Made by a program: the position numbers and the translations under genes. From NCBI RefSeq assembly GCF_000284255.1, contig NC_017075.1, positions 2,170,001 to 2,234,000 of the forward strand: a stretch of 64,000 bases of DNA. Direction: 5' to 3'. The DNA is from Rubrivivax gelatinosus IL144. GTDB lineage: Bacteria; Pseudomonadota; Gammaproteobacteria; Burkholderiales; Burkholderiaceae_C. The number at the start of each line of letters is the position of its first letter. The first letter of the stretch is position 1. A model generated the notes under the pieces. It was not told where the DNA came from. It saw nothing but the letters and a program-made list of their open reading frames with translations, and ran no database searches. Below are positions 1-8,551 of the stretch, piece by piece.

Positions 1-18
1 GGCGCCACCAGACCCGCC

Positions 19-1323
19 TCATGCCAGCAGCGCAGCGGCTTCGCGGCGGCGTTGCGCCGCCGCCGCCCGCCAGCCCAGCTCCAGCGCGCCAGGTTCAGTC
101 GGCGCGGCGTGCTCGACGTAGCGGAAACGCGATTGCAGCGCCGGGTCGGCGGCTTCGGCTTCGGTCAGTGGCGGCGTTTCCAGCAGCTTGCGCGCCTCGG
201 CGGCGCTGGGCCGGCCGGCGGCTTCGGCAGCGTGCAGCTTCTGCCAGAGCGCGGCGTGTTCGTCGGCGTCGGCGACGAAGACCTGGTCGAACAGCGCCGC
301 CAGCAGGCCGTGGCGCGGCTGGCCGGCGGCGTTGTCGTAGTCGTAGCCGCCGCGCGCCGCCGCGTCGAAGGGGTTGAAGTAGCCGGCCGGCAGCCGGGCG
401 TAGACCGAGGGCCGCACCGGCAGCTTGCGGATCGTCGGGTGGGCGAGCAGCGTCTGGCCGGCCTCGGACAGCAGGTAGCGCACGAAGGCCAGCGCCTCGG
501 CACGGTGCGGTGCCGCCTGGGCGACGGCGACGTGCGCCGGGTTCAGCCCGCCGTGCGCCGGATAGGCGAAGGCCAGCGGCGCGCCGCGTGCCACCGCTGA
601 CGCAGCGAAGAAGTCGATCGTCAGCCCGATCGCGGCGCGACCGGCCGTGACCTCGTCGCCGATCAGCGTGCCGCCGGCCGGCACCCAGCGCGAATGGCCG
701 GCGATCGCGCTCCAGAGCGCCCAGCCGCGCTGCCAGCCGAAGGCCTGCAGCACGATGTCGACGAGCACCGGCGCGAAACCGACGCGCGACGGGATCGGCG
801 CCGCGATCTGCCCGGCCCAGCGCGCTTCGGCGAGTTCGGGCCAGTCGCGCGGCACCGGCAGGCCCAGCGCCTGCAGCCGCGCCGGCGCGTGCACGAAGCC
901 GTAGCCGGCGACCTCGGTGGCGAGGTAGCGGCCGCCGGGGTCGGAGATCTGCGTGCCGCCGATGCGCGCCGGCAGGCCGTCGCGCGGCACGTCGGCCTCG
1001 GCCAGCGCCGCCAGCGTGCCGGCGTTGGCCAGCGCCGCGAAGGTGCGCGGCGAGGCCGCCCAGACGACGTCGACGCCGCGGCCTTCGGCGCTCGCCAGGT
1101 ACTCCGGCATCTGGTGCGGCAGCCGCCAGCGCAGCTGCAGCTTCAGGCCCGGATGCGCTTTCTCGAACGCCGCCTCGAAACGCGTCAGCGTGTCCTGCGG
1201 GTAGGACGTCAGCACGATCACCGGGCGGCGCGGGCGCGCCTGGGCCGAGGGCAGGGCGGCGGCGGCGAGTGCGCCGCAGCCGGCGATGAACTGGCGCCGC
1301 GTGGCGCGGAGATCAGAAGACAT
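19..1323 (-). CDS. Periplasmic substrate-binding protein, Fe(III)/polyamine-type (COG1840-like)
   Basis: This 434-residue protein begins with a twin-arginine signal (RR at residues 9-10, hydrophobic stretch to about residue 28), so it is probably exported folded to the periplasm. The body reads as an ABC-type extracellular solute-binding protein of the iron/2-aminoethylphosphonate class. Its start overlaps the end of the TonB receptor gene by 11 bp, so the two are very likely co-translated. No permease or ATPase gene lies beside it. The divergent neighbour is ModE-like, which suggests an oxyanion or metal ligand, but the ligand cannot be read from the sequence. The long C-terminal tail (after about residue 350) is unusual for the family. 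Confidence 0.8.
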   Translation of the reverse strand: MSSDLRATRRQFIAGCGALAAAALPSAQARPRRPVIVLTSYPQDTLTRFEAAFEKAHPGLKLQLRWRLPHQMPEYLASAEGRGVDVVWAASPRTFAALANAGTLAALAEADVPRDGLPARIGGTQISDPGGRYLATEVAGYGFVHAPARLQALGLPVPRDWPELAEARWAGQIAAPIPSRVGFAPVLVDIVLQAFGWQRGWALWSAIAGHSRWVPAGGTLIGDEVTAGRAAIGLTIDFFAASAVARGAPLAFAYPAHGGLNPAHVAVAQAAPHRAEALAFVRYLLSEAGQTLLAHPTIRKLPVRPSVYARLPAGYFNPFDAAARGGYDYDNAAGQPRHGLLAALFDQVFVADADEHAALWQKLHAAEAAGRPSAAEARKLLETPPLTEAEAADPALQSRFRYVEHAAPTEPGALELGWRAAAAQRRREAAALLA

Positions 1324-3313
1324 AACGCAGGTCCGCCTTCCAGCTGCGCCCGGCGGCCGGGAAACCGGCGTCGAGCGCGTAGTTCTTGTCGCCGACGTTG
1401 TCGACGGCGGCTTCCAGCGTCAGCGCCGGGGCCGGCTGCCAGCTCGCCTTCAGGCCGAAGATCGTCCAGCCGCCGAGCGCCACCGTGTCGCTGACCCAGC
1501 GCCGGCTCTCGTACTCGGCCGTCGCCTGCCAGGACCACTGCGCGCCGGTGCGCGCCAGCGCCCAGGCGAAGAGCTTGCGGTCGGGCACGCCGGTAAGCCG
1601 GGTGTCGGGGCTCGACAGGTTCTTCTGCTTCATCGCCGTCAGGTTGCCGCCCAGGTCCAGCCAGGGCAGCACGCTGCCGCGCGCGCCCAGTTCCAGCCCC
1701 TGCACACGCGCCTCGCCGACGTTGCGCATCTGGCAGGGCGTGCTCGGGCTGCACGAGCTGCCGCCGGCCACGAAGACCGACTGGATCTTGTCGTCGACCT
1801 TGCTGCGGAACGCCGCGGCCTCGACGGTGACGCCGGGCAGCGCGGCCAGCGGCCGGCCCTGGTAGCCGAGTTCCAGGTTCAGCGAGGTCTCGGCGCCGAG
1901 GTCGGGGTTCTCGACGTAGTTGCCCAGGCGCTGCGAGTAGCGGTCCTTCAGAGTCGGCAAGCGCGTCTTGCGCGCCAGCGTGAGGTAAGTGCGGTCGGTC
2001 GGCGTCAGGTCGTGGAACAGCCCGGCCTGCAGGTTGGTCGCGCCCTGGGTGTCGGGCAGGGCGTAGCTGCTGCTGGCGCTGTAGACGGCGTCGGGCCGCA
2101 GCTCGTGGCGCACCGCGCCCAGCGACAGCTGCCAGTCCGGCGCCAGGTCGATCAGGTCTTCGACGCCGGCCGAGCGCAGCGTGTCCTCGTAGCGTGCGCC
2201 GACGACGTCGTCGGCGTCGAGCTCGCGGTGGCGGTCGCTCTTTTGCTGCAGCACGGCGCGCAGCAGCTGACCGGCCCAGCGCCGCGACTCGAGTTCGATC
2301 GCGCCGCCGCTGCTGCGGTCGTGGTAGATGCTGCGGCCGGTGGACACGCTGCCGCGGCCGCTGGTCTTCAGCGTCGAGTAGCTGGCGTCGGTGTAGCTGT
2401 CGACCTCGTTGTCGAAGCTGTCGTGGTACAGGCGCAGCTTGAGCTTCTCGGCCGCGCCCAGCGCGGTGCTGGAGACGAAGTACAGGCTCTCCTTGTCCCA
2501 GTCGGGCCAGCGCCAGTAGCGTGCGGCGCTGGGGTCGGTCGACGGCGGCTGGCCTTTCTCGCCGTCCTGGCGGGTGTAGGCCAGCGTGTACTCGTCGCCG
2601 CCGGCGGGCGTCAGCCCCAGCTTCAGCGAGACCTTGTTGTCGCGGCGGTCGCTGTTGTTGCGCAGGCCGCCGTTCTCGGTGGCGGTGGGCACGAAATCGG
2701 AGGACAGGCGAAAGCCGTCGGCCTCGCGGTGCGAGACGCCGGCCTGGGCGTACCAGAGCGTCTGCCGGGTGCCGACGTTGACGCTGGCCAGCCGGTCCTG
2801 GCCGCTGCCCAGGCCCAGCCGGGCGTCGCCTTCGAAGGCCTTGACCGGCTTGCGCGACACGAGGTTGATCGCGCCGCCCAGCGCATTGGGGCCGTAGGCG
2901 ATCGAGCTGAAGCCCTTGGCGACCTGGATCGCGGCGATGTCGCCGGTGCCGAAGCGCCCGAAGTCGACATAACCGTCGTACGGCACGTACACCGGCACGC
3001 CGTCGATGAACAGCGGCACCTGGCGCGCGTCGTAGCCGCGCAGGTAGACCAGCTGTTCGTTGCGCGAGTTGTTCGACAGCGTGACGCCGGGCAGCAGCGC
3101 GACGGCGTCGCCGACGCTGTCGCGGCCGAACTGCTCGATGTCGCGGCGCGTGACGACCGAGCCGGCCTGGTCCTGCGGCATCTCGCCGACCGCGGCGCGT
3201 GCGCCGGTGACGGTGATCGTGCCGAGGTCGAAGACCTCCTGGGCGAAGGCGAACGGGGAGAAGACGGCCGCGCAGGCGAGCGCCAGACGGCGGGGCACGA
3301 GAGGACGTTTCAT
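1313..3313 (-). CDS. TonB-dependent outer-membrane receptor
   Basis: This 666-residue protein has a signal peptide cut near the AFA-QE site (about residue 24), a plug domain (about residues 35-150, with the TITVTGAR TonB-box-like start and a LRGYDARQVPLFIDG segment) and a C-terminal beta-barrel that ends in Phe, as outer-membrane proteins do. It would import a scarce ligand using the proton-motive force through TonB. It is the first gene of a two-gene unit with the binding protein and diverges from modE. The barrel resembles the vitamin B12/siderophore receptor class, but the substrate is not evident. ModE control would make a molybdate, tungstate or metallophore role plausible; that is inference. 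Confidence 0.9.
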   Translation of the reverse strand: MKRPLVPRRLALACAAVFSPFAFAQEVFDLGTITVTGARAAVGEMPQDQAGSVVTRRDIEQFGRDSVGDAVALLPGVTLSNNSRNEQLVYLRGYDARQVPLFIDGVPVYVPYDGYVDFGRFGTGDIAAIQVAKGFSSIAYGPNALGGAINLVSRKPVKAFEGDARLGLGSGQDRLASVNVGTRQTLWYAQAGVSHREADGFRLSSDFVPTATENGGLRNNSDRRDNKVSLKLGLTPAGGDEYTLAYTRQDGEKGQPPSTDPSAARYWRWPDWDKESLYFVSSTALGAAEKLKLRLYHDSFDNEVDSYTDASYSTLKTSGRGSVSTGRSIYHDRSSGGAIELESRRWAGQLLRAVLQQKSDRHRELDADDVVGARYEDTLRSAGVEDLIDLAPDWQLSLGAVRHELRPDAVYSASSSYALPDTQGATNLQAGLFHDLTPTDRTYLTLARKTRLPTLKDRYSQRLGNYVENPDLGAETSLNLELGYQGRPLAALPGVTVEAAAFRSKVDDKIQSVFVAGGSSCSPSTPCQMRNVGEARVQGLELGARGSVLPWLDLGGNLTAMKQKNLSSPDTRLTGVPDRKLFAWALARTGAQWSWQATAEYESRRWVSDTVALGGWTIFGLKASWQPAPALTLEAAVDNVGDKNYALDAGFPAAGRSWKADLRYVF

Positions 3314-3348
3314 CGGGACGCGTGAGGCTGTGGGGATGAGCGGAACTC

Positions 3349-3376
3349 ATCGCAATATACGGACCAACATAACGAC
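3349..3376. promoter_or_regulatory. Candidate ModE operator upstream of the TonB receptor
   Basis: The imperfect inverted repeat ATCGCAATATAC then ACATAACGA lies 36-63 bp upstream of the receptor start. Its ATCG(N)TATA and TAACGA edges resemble known ModE half-sites. It is AT-rich against a GC-rich background. Binding is inferred, not shown. Confidence 0.4.
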
Positions 3377-3433
3377 ACTCGCAGCCGCTGGCGGGGCGCT
3401 GTCTCTTTGATGACAAAGTGTTCGTACTCGCCG

Positions 3434-3449
3434 ATACGTAGCGGCGTAT
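3434..3449. promoter_or_regulatory. Inverted repeat in the modE upstream region
   Basis: ATACG-TAGCGG-CGTAT is a perfect 5-bp inverted repeat with a 6-bp spacer, followed at once by TATATAG. It lies about 100 bp upstream of the chosen modE start and could be an autoregulatory ModE site or part of the promoter. Confidence 0.35.
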
Positions 3450-3550
3450 ATAGAACAATACGACGCAGGCCGAGGGCCGGACGATCGATCGCGGGCGCGG
3501 GCCCCGCGGCTATGCTTGGCGCGACAGCGAGGCTTCAGGGAGCACGACAG

Positions 3551-4372
3551 ATGGCGCAAAGGCGCGGCCGCACGCCCCGGCTGGGTGTCGGCGGGACGCT
3601 GTGGGTCACGGCCGACGGCGAGAACCTGGGCAGCCACGCGCGCATGGCGCTGCTGCAGGCGGTCGTCGAGCAGGGCTCGATCACGCAGGCGGCCAAGGCC
3701 TTCGGCATGAGCTACAAGGCCGCCTGGGACGCCGTCGACGCGATGAACCGGCTGGCCGGCGAGGCGCTGGTCGAGCGCCGCCCCGGCGGCCGCGGCGGCG
3801 GCTCGACCCAGCTCACCGAACACGGCCGGCGCGTGCTGGAGCGTTATGCCCAGGTCGAGCAAGCGCACCAGCGTTTCGTCGAGCTGCTGGCGCGCGAGGC
3901 CTTCGACCTGACGCAGGAGTTCTCACTGCTGAAGGTGCTGAACGTGCGCACGACGGCGCGCAACCAGTTCCTCGGCACCGTCAGCGCGCTGCGCTCGGGC
4001 GCCGTGCACGACGAGGTGGAGCTGACGCTGCCCGGCGGCATGCGCCTGGCGGCGATCGTCACGCGCGAGAGCACCGAGGCGCTGGGCCTGCGGGTCCGCG
4101 CCCCGGCGATCGCGATGGTGCAGGCCGGCCACGTGATCCTGGCCACCGGCGTGCCGACGCTGCGTGTGTCGGCGCGCAACCAGATTCCGGGCACGGTGCT
4201 GCAGCTGCAGCCCGGGGCGGTGAACACCGAGGTGCTGCTGGAGGTCGACGGCGGCGGCCGCCTGGTCGCGATGGTGACGCCGGCCGCGGTGCAGGACCTG
4301 GGCCTGGCGCCCGGCGTGCGCGCGACCGCGCTGGTCAAGGCCTCCGACGTGGTGCTGGCGGTGACGATCTGA
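3551..4372 (+). CDS. modE: ModE-family molybdate-responsive transcriptional regulator
   Basis: The protein has a LysR-like winged helix-turn-helix (about residues 30-100, with GSITQAAKAFGMSYKAAWDA and the RGGG wing typical of ModE) and two tandem TOBE/MOP molybdate-binding domains (about 133-200 and 205-273, each opening with a S/T-ARNQ motif). Length (273 residues) matches E. coli ModE (262). I chose ATG 3551 because AGGGAG sits 8 nt upstream and the product then aligns with ModE; an upstream in-frame ATG at 3407 would add 48 basic residues with no domain. In other bacteria ModE with molybdate represses uptake genes. Here the divergent targets would be the TonB receptor and binding protein. 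Confidence 0.9.
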   Translation: MAQRRGRTPRLGVGGTLWVTADGENLGSHARMALLQAVVEQGSITQAAKAFGMSYKAAWDAVDAMNRLAGEALVERRPGGRGGGSTQLTEHGRRVLERYAQVEQAHQRFVELLAREAFDLTQEFSLLKVLNVRTTARNQFLGTVSALRSGAVHDEVELTLPGGMRLAAIVTRESTEALGLRVRAPAIAMVQAGHVILATGVPTLRVSARNQIPGTVLQLQPGAVNTEVLLEVDGGGRLVAMVTPAAVQDLGLAPGVRATALVKASDVVLAVTI

Positions 4373-4398
4373 GCGCCGCCGCCGCGTCTTCGGCGCTC
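4371..4398. terminator. Bidirectional terminator-like hairpin between convergent genes
   Basis: GAGCGCCG and CGGCGCTC form a perfect 8-bp stem with a 12-nt loop. It spans the stop codon of modE and the stop of the convergent ribbon-helix-helix gene. There is no U-tract on either side, so it may act with Rho or only as a 3' stabiliser. Confidence 0.5.
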
Positions 4399-4774
4399 AG
4401 CTGAGCGAGCGCTGGCCGCGCCAGGCCGCCACCGGCCGCGGCAGCGCGCCGAGCACACGCTCGGCGTCGAGCGAGCGGATCGGCACCGAGGCGTCGCGCG
4501 GGATCCGGCCCTGGGCGATCAGGTTCTCGTAGCGCAGCGCGCAGACGCGCAGGAAGGACGCGAAGTTGCCGACCGCGCCGCGTTCGGCCACCAGTTCGTC
4601 GTACAGCGTCTCGATCAGCTGGGCGACGCTCAGGCCGTCGCGCGCGGCGATCTCCTCGAGCACCGCCCAGTGCAGGTTCTCCAGCCGCACGCTGGTGACG
4701 ACGCCGTGCAGCCGCACCGAGCGCGTGCGGCTCTCGTAGCTGGCGGGGTCGGCGCTGACGAAGATCCGGCACAT
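4397..4774 (-). CDS. Ribbon-helix-helix domain protein
   Basis: This is a 125-residue protein of the type annotated as ribbon-helix-helix domain-containing (COG4321-like). The segment SRTRSVRLHGVVTSVRLEN followed by WAVLEEIAARDGLSVAQLI (about residues 15-60) fits a beta-strand/helix/helix DNA-binding fold. The second half is mostly helical (FASFLRVCALRYEN) and is typical of the family. Its function is unknown; DNA binding is inferred from the fold. It is convergent with modE and 28 bp downstream of the DJ-1-like gene on the same strand, so the two may share a transcript. Confidence 0.7.
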   Translation of the reverse strand: MCRIFVSADPASYESRTRSVRLHGVVTSVRLENLHWAVLEEIAARDGLSVAQLIETLYDELVAERGAVGNFASFLRVCALRYENLIAQGRIPRDASVPIRSLDAERVLGALPRPVAAWRGQRSLS

Positions 4775-4802
4775 GGGCGTCTCCCGGGGTGGCGCGACGA
4801 TG

Positions 4803-5378
4803 CTACAGGCTGATGCGCGTGCCCAGCACGGCCAGGAACTGCGCGATCCAGGCCGGGTGCGCCGGCCAGGCCGGGGCGGTGACGAGCTTGCCGTCGGTGA
4901 CCGCGCCGTCGATCGCGATGCCCATGTACTCGGCGCCGGCCAGCTCCACCTCGACCTGGCAGGCCGGGTAGGCGCTGATGCGCCGGCCCTTGATCAGCCC
5001 GGTGGCGGCGAGCAGCTGCGCGCCGTGGCAGATCGCGGCCACCGGCTTGTCGGCCGCCAGGAAGTGGCGCGTGATCTCGACGACGCGCGTGTTCATGCGC
5101 AGGTACTCGGGCGCGCGGCCGCCGGGGATCACCAGCGCGTCGTAAGCCGCCGGGTCGATGTCGGCGAAGCTGGCGTTGAGCGCGAAGCGGTGGCCGGGCT
5201 TCTCGCTGTAGGTCTGCTGGCCCTCGAAGTCGTGGATCGCGGTCATCACCCAGTCGCCGCTCTTCTTGTCGGGTGCCACCGCGTGCACCGTGTGGCCCAC
5301 GGCCTGCAGCGCCTGGAACGGCACCATGACCTCGTAGTCCTCGCCGAAGTCGCCGCACAGCATCAGGATCTTGCTCAT
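4803..5378 (-). CDS. DJ-1/PfpI family protein
   Basis: The 191-residue product has the class I glutamine amidotransferase-like fold of DJ-1/PfpI proteins: an early conserved acid, a VIPGG turn (about residue 90) and the nucleophile elbow [12 protein letters not shown] with Cys at about residue 120. Relatives include deglycases and chaperones of the PfpI/YhbO group, so protein or glyoxal repair under stress is possible. ATG 5378 was chosen because the protein then starts at the first beta-strand ([15 protein letters not shown]) and AGGAGACACAGGCG precedes it. The gene diverges from the met transporter. Confidence 0.85.
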   Translation of the reverse strand: MSKILMLCGDFGEDYEVMVPFQALQAVGHTVHAVAPDKKSGDWVMTAIHDFEGQQTYSEKPGHRFALNASFADIDPAAYDALVIPGGRAPEYLRMNTRVVEITRHFLAADKPVAAICHGAQLLAATGLIKGRRISAYPACQVEVELAGAEYMGIAIDGAVTDGKLVTAPAWPAHPAWIAQFLAVLGTRISL

Positions 5379-5406
5379 CGCCTGTGTCTCCTGGGTTCGT
5401 TGGGAT

Positions 5407-5430
5407 GGGCGCCATCTTCGGCAGGCGCCC
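5407..5430. promoter_or_regulatory. Hairpin in the divergent region between the DJ-1-like gene and metN
   Basis: GGGCGCC and GGCGCCC form a perfect 7-bp inverted repeat with a 10-nt loop. A second small hairpin (GCGG-CTTA-CCGC) lies just downstream and an 8-bp palindrome CTCATGAG lies near 5537. Role unknown; no known SAM riboswitch core was recognised. Confidence 0.3.
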
Positions 5431-5567
5431 GGCGCACGAGGTAGTAGCGGCTTACCGCGGCGGCCGTGGTTTTCCCGGAGGGCGAGCAAGCTAACTCGTT
5501 TTCCTTCGTTCGACGCGGCGGGACTGCTGGAGAAACTCATGAGCCGTTTCCGTCTCGTGTCGTTCCC

Positions 5568-6410
5568 ATGCCCGTCCAGGACCTTTCCGCCGCGCCGCCG
5601 CTGATCCGGCTCGACGGCCTCAGCAAACGCTTCCGCCTGCCCGGCGGCGAGGTCTTCGACGCCGTGCACGAGGTCTCGCTGCAGGTGCGCCGCGGCGACG
5701 TCTTCGGCATCGTCGGCGCCAGCGGCGCCGGCAAGTCGACGCTGCTGCGCCTGATCAACCTGCTGGAGACGCCCGACCGCGGCCGCGTCGAGGTCGACGG
5801 GCGCGTGCTGACCGAACTCGGCAAGCGCGAGCTGCGCCTGGCGCGCCAGTCGATCGGCATGATCTTCCAGCAGTTCAACCTGCTGCAGAACGCGACCGTC
5901 TTCGACAACATCGCCTTCCCGCTGCGCCTGCACGGCCGGCGCTCGCGTGCCGAAGTCGCCGAACGCGTCGCCGAGTGCCTGGCCATCGTCGGCCTCACCG
6001 ACAAGCGCGACAGCCATCCGGCGCAGCTGTCCGGCGGCCAGAAGCAGCGGGTGGCGATCGCGCGTGCGCTGGCGCCGCATCCGTCGGTGCTGCTGTGCGA
6101 CGAGCCGACCTCGGCGCTGGACGCCGACACCACGCGCCAGGTGCTGCGCACGCTGGCCGACATCAACGCCCGGCTGGGCGTGACGATCGTCATCGTCACC
6201 CACGAGCTGGAGGTCGTGCGCTCGCTGTGCCGCCACGTCGCGGTCGTCGAACGCGGCGCGGTGGCCGAGCAGTTCGCGCTGTCGGAGCACGGCGTGCGCC
6301 GCCGCACCTCGCTGGGCCGGGCGCTGCAGCGCCTCGTGGACCACCCGCCCGAACTCGACGCCGAAGGCGACGAGGCCGTGGCCGAAGAACCGGAGCCCGC
6401 CCATGCCTGA
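5568..6410 (+). CDS. metN: Methionine ABC transporter ATP-binding protein
   Basis: This ATPase powers methionine uptake with MetI and MetQ. Walker A (GASGAGKST, residues 50-58), the LSGGQ signature (154-158), Walker B (VLLCDEP, 174-180) and the switch His in VTHE (211) are intact. The product is 280 residues, whereas E. coli MetN is 343: it lacks the C-terminal NIL/ACT-like regulatory domain that mediates inhibition by internal methionine, ending instead in an acidic tail. ATG 5568 is chosen by alignment; longer in-frame starts (from 5466) add unconserved residues. Its end overlaps metI by 8 bp. Confidence 0.9.
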   Translation: MPVQDLSAAPPLIRLDGLSKRFRLPGGEVFDAVHEVSLQVRRGDVFGIVGASGAGKSTLLRLINLLETPDRGRVEVDGRVLTELGKRELRLARQSIGMIFQQFNLLQNATVFDNIAFPLRLHGRRSRAEVAERVAECLAIVGLTDKRDSHPAQLSGGQKQRVAIARALAPHPSVLLCDEPTSALDADTTRQVLRTLADINARLGVTIVIVTHELEVVRSLCRHVAVVERGAVAEQFALSEHGVRRRTSLGRALQRLVDHPPELDAEGDEAVAEEPEPAHA

Positions 6411-7065
6411 GAACATCGTCTCGCTGCTGCCCGAACTCTGGACGGCGGTCGGCCAGACCGCGCTGATGCTGGCCATCGGCCTGGGCTCGGCGCTGATCGT
6501 CGGCGGGCCGCTGGGCGTGTGGCTGTTCCTGCTCGGCCCGGGCCAGCCGCTGGCTTCGGCGCCGGTCTACGGCGTCGTCAGCTGGATCGTGAACCTGGTG
6601 CGTTCCTTCCCCTTCATCATCCTGCTGGTGGCGCTGGTGCCGGTCACACGCGTCATCGCCGGCACCTCGATCGGGCCGCTGGCGGCGGCGGTGCCGCTGT
6701 CGTTTGCGGCGATCCCGTACTTCGCGCGCCTCGTCGAGCAGACGCTGCGCGAGGTGCCGCGCGGCGTCGTCGAGGCGGCGCACGCGATGGGCGCCTCGGA
6801 ACTGCAGATCGTCTGGCGCGTGCTCGTCGTCGAGGCGCGCTCGGGGCTGGTGCTGGCGCTGACGGTGCTGGCGATCAGCTTCCTGTCGTACTCGGCGGTG
6901 GCCGGCGTCGTCGGCGGCGGCGGCATCGGCGACCTCGCGATCCGCTACGGCTACTACCGCTTCCAGACCGACGTGATGGTGTTCACCGTCGCGATCCTGG
7001 TCGTGCTCGTGCAGCTCATCCAGTTCGCCGGCAGCGCGATCGCGCGCCGGCTGGACAAGCGCTGA
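6403..7065 (+). CDS. metI: Methionine ABC transporter permease
   Basis: This 220-residue inner-membrane protein has five hydrophobic segments and the permease EAA-type loop ([19 protein letters not shown], about residues 124-142) that contacts the ATPase. The length equals that of typical MetI proteins (217). It overlaps metN by 8 bp and precedes metQ by 35 bp, giving the standard metNIQ order. Confidence 0.93.
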   Translation: MPENIVSLLPELWTAVGQTALMLAIGLGSALIVGGPLGVWLFLLGPGQPLASAPVYGVVSWIVNLVRSFPFIILLVALVPVTRVIAGTSIGPLAAAVPLSFAAIPYFARLVEQTLREVPRGVVEAAHAMGASELQIVWRVLVVEARSGLVLALTVLAISFLSYSAVAGVVGGGGIGDLAIRYGYYRFQTDVMVFTVAILVVLVQLIQFAGSAIARRLDKR

Positions 7066-7100
7066 GCTTTCCCTTCTTCCGCCAACAAGGAACCCGTCCC

Positions 7101-7925
7101 ATGTCGTTCTCGCGCCGCTCGCTGCTGTCCGCCGCCGTCGCTCTCGCCGCCGTGCTCGGCGCCGCGACGATCGCCTCCCAGGCCCATGCGCAGCAGAAGA
7201 AGGAGCTGGTGATCGGCGCCACCGCCGGTTCCAACCTCGACGTGCTCAAGCTCGGCATCAAGCCGCAGCTCGAACAGAAGGGCTACAAGGTGAAGCTCGT
7301 CGAGTTCAACGACTACGTGCAGCCGAACAAGGCGCTGGCCGACGGCGCGCTCGACGCCAACTTCTTCCAGCACATCATCTACCTGAAGAAGTTCGCCGCC
7401 GACCAGAAGCTCGACATCGTCGACATCGTGCAGGGCCCGATCGCGCCGCTGGGCCTGTACTCGCGCAAGTTCAAGACCGTGGCCGACGCGCGCGAAGGCG
7501 CGCGCATCGCGCTGCCCAACGACCCGACCAACCTCGCGCGTTCGCTGGTCTTCCTGGAGCAGCACAAGCTGCTGACGGTCAAGCCCGGCGTCGACCCGCT
7601 GCGCGTGACCGAGAAGGACATCGTCGCCAACCCGAAGAAGATCCAGCTCGTGCCGCTGGAAGCCGCGCAGCTGCCGCGCGCGCTGGACGACACCGACTTC
7701 GCCATCGTCAACGGCAACTTCGCGATCGCCTCGGGCCTCAAGCTCACCGAAGCGGTGGCGCTGGAGAAGACGCCCGACTACTACCTGCTCGTCGCCGCCG
7801 TGAAGCGGGCCGACGCCGGCACGCCCTGGGCGCACGACATCGCCGAGGCCTTCAAGACGCCGTTCTTCAAGCAGGTGCTGGACAAGAACTTCGCCGGCTA
7901 CGCCCGTCCGTCCTTCCTGCAGTAA
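7101..7925 (+). CDS. metQ: Methionine-binding periplasmic protein (NlpA family)
   Basis: This 274-residue protein captures methionine for MetNI. It has a signal peptide ending AHA-QQKK and the NlpA-family core (LVIGATAGSNLDVLK, VEFNDYVQPNKAL, NANFFQH-like DANFFQHIIYLK, IALPNDPTNLARSL). Unlike E. coli MetQ there is no lipobox cysteine at the cleavage site, so it should be a soluble periplasmic protein. AAGGAA lies about 8 nt before the ATG. Confidence 0.92.
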   Translation: MSFSRRSLLSAAVALAAVLGAATIASQAHAQQKKELVIGATAGSNLDVLKLGIKPQLEQKGYKVKLVEFNDYVQPNKALADGALDANFFQHIIYLKKFAADQKLDIVDIVQGPIAPLGLYSRKFKTVADAREGARIALPNDPTNLARSLVFLEQHKLLTVKPGVDPLRVTEKDIVANPKKIQLVPLEAAQLPRALDDTDFAIVNGNFAIASGLKLTEAVALEKTPDYYLLVAAVKRADAGTPWAHDIAEAFKTPFFKQVLDKNFAGYARPSFLQ

Positions 7926-7939
7926 ACCGGGAGCGCACG

Positions 7940-8494
7940 ATGCAGGCCTGGCTCTTCGACGAAGACGGCGGCGTGCGCGAGCACGCACGCGGCACGGCCG
8001 CCGGCGTGGCGCTGCTGGCGCGCCTGGGCGTGGACGCCGGGCGCGTGGAGATCGAGCCCGACGCCGACTCGGGCCACCACGCGGCGCTGGACGCGCTGCG
8101 CCGGCACTACGGCATCGTGCACGAGGACCGCGTCACGGTGCGCCCGGGCGACCCGGCCTGGCCGCCGCTGCGCGCGCGTTTCCTCGAGGAGCACACGCAC
8201 GCCGACCTGGAGCTGCGCGTGTTCGTCAACGGCCGTGGCCTGTTCCACGTGCGCCTGCCGGCGGGCGGCCTGGCCGTGCTGTGCAGCGCCGGCGACTGGA
8301 TCGCCGTGCCGGCGGGTCTGGCCCACCGCTTCGACGGCGGCCGCCTGGCCGACTTCGAGGCGCTGCGTTTCTTCTCGCGTGCCCAGGGCTGGGAGGCAAT
8401 GCCCACCGGCGCCGGCGCGCCGACGCTGCCGCTGCTCGACGAGCTGCTGGCCGGGCGCGTGACCGCGCCGCCGGCCGTCGCGAGGCTTGCATGA
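7940..8494 (+). CDS. mtnD: Acireductone dioxygenase (methionine salvage)
   Basis: This 184-residue cupin has the family metal ligands His85, His87 and Glu91 (EEHTHADLELR) and His129 (VPAGLAHRF). In the methionine salvage pathway the Fe form converts acireductone to 2-keto-4-methylthiobutyrate and formate; the Ni form gives 3-methylthiopropionate, formate and CO. It lies 14 bp after metQ, consistent with recycling methionine sulfur. No other mtn gene (mtnA, B, C or K) is in the window. Which metal it uses cannot be told from sequence. Its stop overlaps a small ORF start (ATGA). Confidence 0.88.
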   Translation: MQAWLFDEDGGVREHARGTAAGVALLARLGVDAGRVEIEPDADSGHHAALDALRRHYGIVHEDRVTVRPGDPAWPPLRARFLEEHTHADLELRVFVNGRGLFHVRLPAGGLAVLCSAGDWIAVPAGLAHRFDGGRLADFEALRFFSRAQGWEAMPTGAGAPTLPLLDELLAGRVTAPPAVARLA

Positions 8495-8551
8495 GCCCTC
8501 AGGACTTGTCCGGGGCTCATTCCCGCTCGGCGGGACCGGCCGCCAGGCCGG
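8491..8551 (+). promoter_or_regulatory. Three abutting hairpins before the acyl-CoA ligase gene
   Basis: Three stems follow one another with no spacer. 8491-8520: ATGAGCCC pairs with GGGCTCAT (8 bp) around an inner GGAC-TT-GTCC. 8521-8535: TCCCGC-TCG-GCGGGA. 8536-8551: CCGGCC-GCCA-GGCCGG. The last stem overlaps the first two bases of the ligase Shine-Dalgarno GGAGGG (8550-8555). This could be a cis-acting element controlling ligase translation or transcript processing. It matches no riboswitch family I recognise. Confidence 0.5.

Noticed and set aside
1286..3325. Open frame of 679 codons on the plus strand
   Set aside because: It is antisense to the TonB receptor gene, with Arg/Ala-rich composition and no domains, so it is a GC-bias shadow.
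5379..5567. Possible SAM riboswitch before metN
   Set aside because: No SAM-I, SAM-II or SAM/SAH core could be found; only short local hairpins are present.
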